This document shows, in pieces, positions 62,083 to 64,000 of a stretch of 64,000 nt of DNA. The stretch is taken from NCBI RefSeq assembly GCF_001112925.1, contig NZ_CPYD01000009.1, positions 1-64,000 of the forward strand. Direction: 5' to 3'. Within the stretch, counting starts at the first letter, position 1, and every line of letters begins with the position of its first letter. A model generated the notes under the pieces. The model was not told where the DNA came from and searched no databases. It saw only the letters and a program-made list of their open reading frames with translations. Source of the stretch: Yersinia nurmii (lineage in GTDB: Bacteria; Pseudomonadota; Gammaproteobacteria; Enterobacterales; Enterobacteriaceae). The translations under genes and the position numbers were made by a program.

Positions 62083-62129
62083 GGGCGCTTGACGGGTTTA
62101 TTACGGAAAAGCCCACGGGTGAAAAGTTA

Positions 62130-63287
62130 TCATGCGTCCCGCGGCAGCCCTTTCTCAATGGCCCGAATCAGCCTTTTTTTCTGCGATAACTGCACTTCTA
62201 CACTTTGTTCTGCGCGCCGCGCCAACTGCCTATCGATAGCCCAGGCGATATGCTCATCTAGCATAGGGTCGATTCCTTTACGACTTTCCAGCGCTAGCAC
62301 AATTTCATCCTGATAGGCGGCATTTCCCAAAGCCACCGAGATATTACGTAACCAGCGCAGATGGCCAATACGGCGGATCGCGGAACCTTCGGTAACTCGT
62401 AGAAACTTTTCTTCATTCCAAGCGAACAGATCCAGCAGCTTTGGCGTATGTAATATCGCACGCGGGCTGAAATCTTCTTCATCTGTTAATTGAGAGAAGC
62501 GATTCCACGGGCAAATCAGTTGGCAATCATCACAGCCATAAATACGATTTCCCATCAACGGCCTAAATTCTTCGGGAATAGCGCCTTCCAACTCAATGGT
62601 GAGATAGGAAATACAGCGGCGAGCATCCACGGTGTAAGGTGCGACAATGGCTCCGGTTGGACAGGTTGTCATGCAGGCCACGCAGCGGCCACACTGTTCC
62701 TCTTGCGGTTGATCGATTGGCAACGGCAAATCAATCAGTAATTCCCCAAGGAAGAACCAGGAGCCAGACTCGCGATTAAGAATAAGTGAGTGCTTGCCAA
62801 CCCAGCCAATGCCAGCTTTGGCGGCGAGTGAACGTTCCATTATCGGCGCTGAGTCGACAAACGGACGAAAGTTGACGCCGTTTTCACTCGATTGCTGCGC
62901 GCAATATTCCTGAATTTGATCGCCCAATTTCTTTAACCGTTGCCGCAATAGCTTGTGATAGTCGCGTCCCAAGGCATAGCGGCTGACATAACCCAATTCT
63001 GGGTTGCTCAAAGTGCTGGCAAAGGCGGCTTTGGCTGGCAGGTAGTTCATGCGCACGCTGATAACCCGCAGCGTACCGGGCAGCAGTTCATGAGGTCGCG
63101 CCCGCAACATACCGTGGCGCTCCATCCACGCCATTTCACCGTGGTATTGCTTGTCTAACCACGCCTGCAATCGAGGTTCTTCCACAGAAAGATCGGTATC
63201 GCAGATTCCAACCTGCTGGAAACCTAGCGATTGCCCCCATTGCTTGATATGTTGGGCTAATTGATTCAGATCGAGGGGGTGTGCCAT
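62130..63287 (-). CDS. queG: epoxyqueuosine reductase QueG
   Basis: QueG performs the last step of queuosine synthesis, reducing epoxyqueuosine in tRNA using cobalamin and two [4Fe-4S] clusters. The 385 residues show CGRCVACMTTCPTG and CDDCQLICPWN, the cysteine sets of the ferredoxin-like domain, and a C-terminal HEAT-like segment. The start codon at 63287 overlaps that of nnr on the other strand within a single CATG. Confidence 0.96.
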   Translation of the reverse strand: MAHPLDLNQLAQHIKQWGQSLGFQQVGICDTDLSVEEPRLQAWLDKQYHGEMAWMERHGMLRARPHELLPGTLRVISVRMNYLPAKAAFASTLSNPELGYVSRYALGRDYHKLLRQRLKKLGDQIQEYCAQQSSENGVNFRPFVDSAPIMERSLAAKAGIGWVGKHSLILNRESGSWFFLGELLIDLPLPIDQPQEEQCGRCVACMTTCPTGAIVAPYTVDARRCISYLTIELEGAIPEEFRPLMGNRIYGCDDCQLICPWNRFSQLTDEEDFSPRAILHTPKLLDLFAWNEEKFLRVTEGSAIRRIGHLRWLRNISVALGNAAYQDEIVLALESRKGIDPMLDEHIAWAIDRQLARRAEQSVEVQLSQKKRLIRAIEKGLPRDA

Positions 63288-64000
63288 GACGGACCATAGT
63301 AAGAAACAAAACGGCCTAAGTTTACCACACTCTGTTTTTTCTGCGGACTGGGTCAGACAACATGAAAGCGTTGCTGCTGCCGCTTTGTCACTTTCTCTGT
63401 TTGAACTGATGGTTAGAGCGGGTGAAGCCGCTTTTGCTCTGGGTCGCCAATATTATCCGAAGAGTCGACACTGGTTGATTCTGTGCGGTCATGGCAATAA
63501 CGGCGGTGATGGATATATCCTGGCGGCACGCGCTCAAGCGGCGGGTTTGAAAGTGACATTAATTGCCTGTGAGGGCAATCGTCCATTGCCTGCTGAAGCT
63601 GCTCTGGCGCGTGAGCAGTGGTTATCGGCGGGGGGCAATATTTTTCCTCAGGATTATGTTTGGCCGCAGAATATTGATTTAATTATCGATGGGTTGCTGG
63701 GCACCGGTTTACGTGCCGCGCCACGGGGTGGCTACGCTACTTTGATTGAAATGGCAAATAGATATCGGGCACCCAAAATTGCGCTGGATATTCCTTCTGG
63801 TTTAGGGGCGGAAACCGGCGCGGCTCCTGGTGCAGTGATGCGAGCCGAGCACACTCTGACGTTTGTAGCGCTAAAGCCAGGGTTATTGACTGGGCAGGCG
63901 CGGGATTGGGTTGGCCAGTTGCATTGCGACGATCTGGGTTTGTCTCCCTGGCTTGATCAGCAAATACCACACATTGAGAGAATTACCACTGATAATCTCA
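63286..64000 (+). CDS. nnr: bifunctional NAD(P)HX epimerase/dehydratase Nnr, N-terminal part
   Basis: The window contains the first 238 codons, covering the epimerase (YjeF_N) domain that repairs hydrated NAD(P)H. The motifs CGHGNNGGDGY, IDGLLGTGLR and LDIPSGLGAETG are present. The C-terminal ADP-dependent dehydratase domain lies beyond the edge. The ATG at 63286 starts MTDHSKKQNGLSLPHSV, as in E. coli; it shares CATG with the queG start. Confidence 0.95.
   Translation, partial: MTDHSKKQNGLSLPHSVFSADWVRQHESVAAAALSLSLFELMVRAGEAAFALGRQYYPKSRHWLILCGHGNNGGDGYILAARAQAAGLKVTLIACEGNRPLPAEAALAREQWLSAGGNIFPQDYVWPQNIDLIIDGLLGTGLRAAPRGGYATLIEMANRYRAPKIALDIPSGLGAETGAAPGAVMRAEHTLTFVALKPGLLTGQARDWVGQLHCDDLGLSPWLDQQIPHIERITTDNL

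Overview
The window is chromosomal DNA of an enterobacterium, most likely Yersinia or a close relative in the Yersiniaceae. The right half (about 31.0-64 kb) follows the E. coli K-12 order yjdC-dsbD-cutA-dcuA-aspA-fxsA-groSL-yjeI-epmB-efp-entericidin-gdx-blc-frdDCBA-epmA-mscM-psd-rsgA-orn-glycine tRNAs-queG-nnr almost gene for gene. Differences from E. coli are the absence of ampC between blc and frdD, a fimbrial operon inserted between the entericidin and gdx, acs lying next to gltP without an nrf cluster, and a large palindromic repeat resembling those I remember from Yersinia. No species call is made.

Left part. A broken or edge-truncated yfiM-like gene is followed by the acetate module acs-yjcH-actP (minus strand), then the glutamate/aspartate carrier gltP and the translationally coupled yedE-yedF pair. 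From 8.7 to 18.9 kb lies a complete protease-associated import locus. It holds a TonB paralogue, an ECF sigma factor with its FecR-type regulator, a YddB/FusA-type TonB-dependent receptor carrying an N-terminal signalling domain, a YddA/FusD ABC exporter-like protein and a PqqL/FusC M16 protease lipoprotein. A good Fur box sits in the divergent promoter region.

Accessory part (19-31 kb). An AT-rich segment encodes a predicted ExoY/edema-factor-type nucleotidyl cyclase, probably a secreted effector. Next is a reduced threonine-catabolic operon (tdcB-tdcC-tdcD, no tdcA or tdcE), with a strong CRP-type site in the gap between it and the cyclase. A decayed type VI secretion cargo remnant follows (VgrG fragment, a putative immunity gene with an in-frame stop, a PAAR fragment), ending at a tRNA-Phe gene. 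Then come a GNAT acetyltransferase, a PuuP/PlaP-like amine permease and a YtcJ-type amidohydrolase.

Right part. This is mostly conserved housekeeping: disulfide reduction, anaerobic aspartate-fumarate-succinate respiration (aspA, dcuA, frdABCD), the GroE chaperonin with a sigma-32 promoter, and the EF-P lysylation set (efp, epmA, epmB). A chaperone-usher fimbrial operon with its own LuxR/NarL-type regulator faces gdx across an AT-rich gap containing three copies of an RcsB/NarL-like box. gdx is preceded by a textbook guanidine-II (mini-ykkC) riboswitch. The window ends with phospholipid and ribosome-assembly genes (psd, rsgA), orn, three identical tRNA-Gly genes, a cluster of DnaA boxes at the position of E. 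coli datA, queG and the start of nnr.
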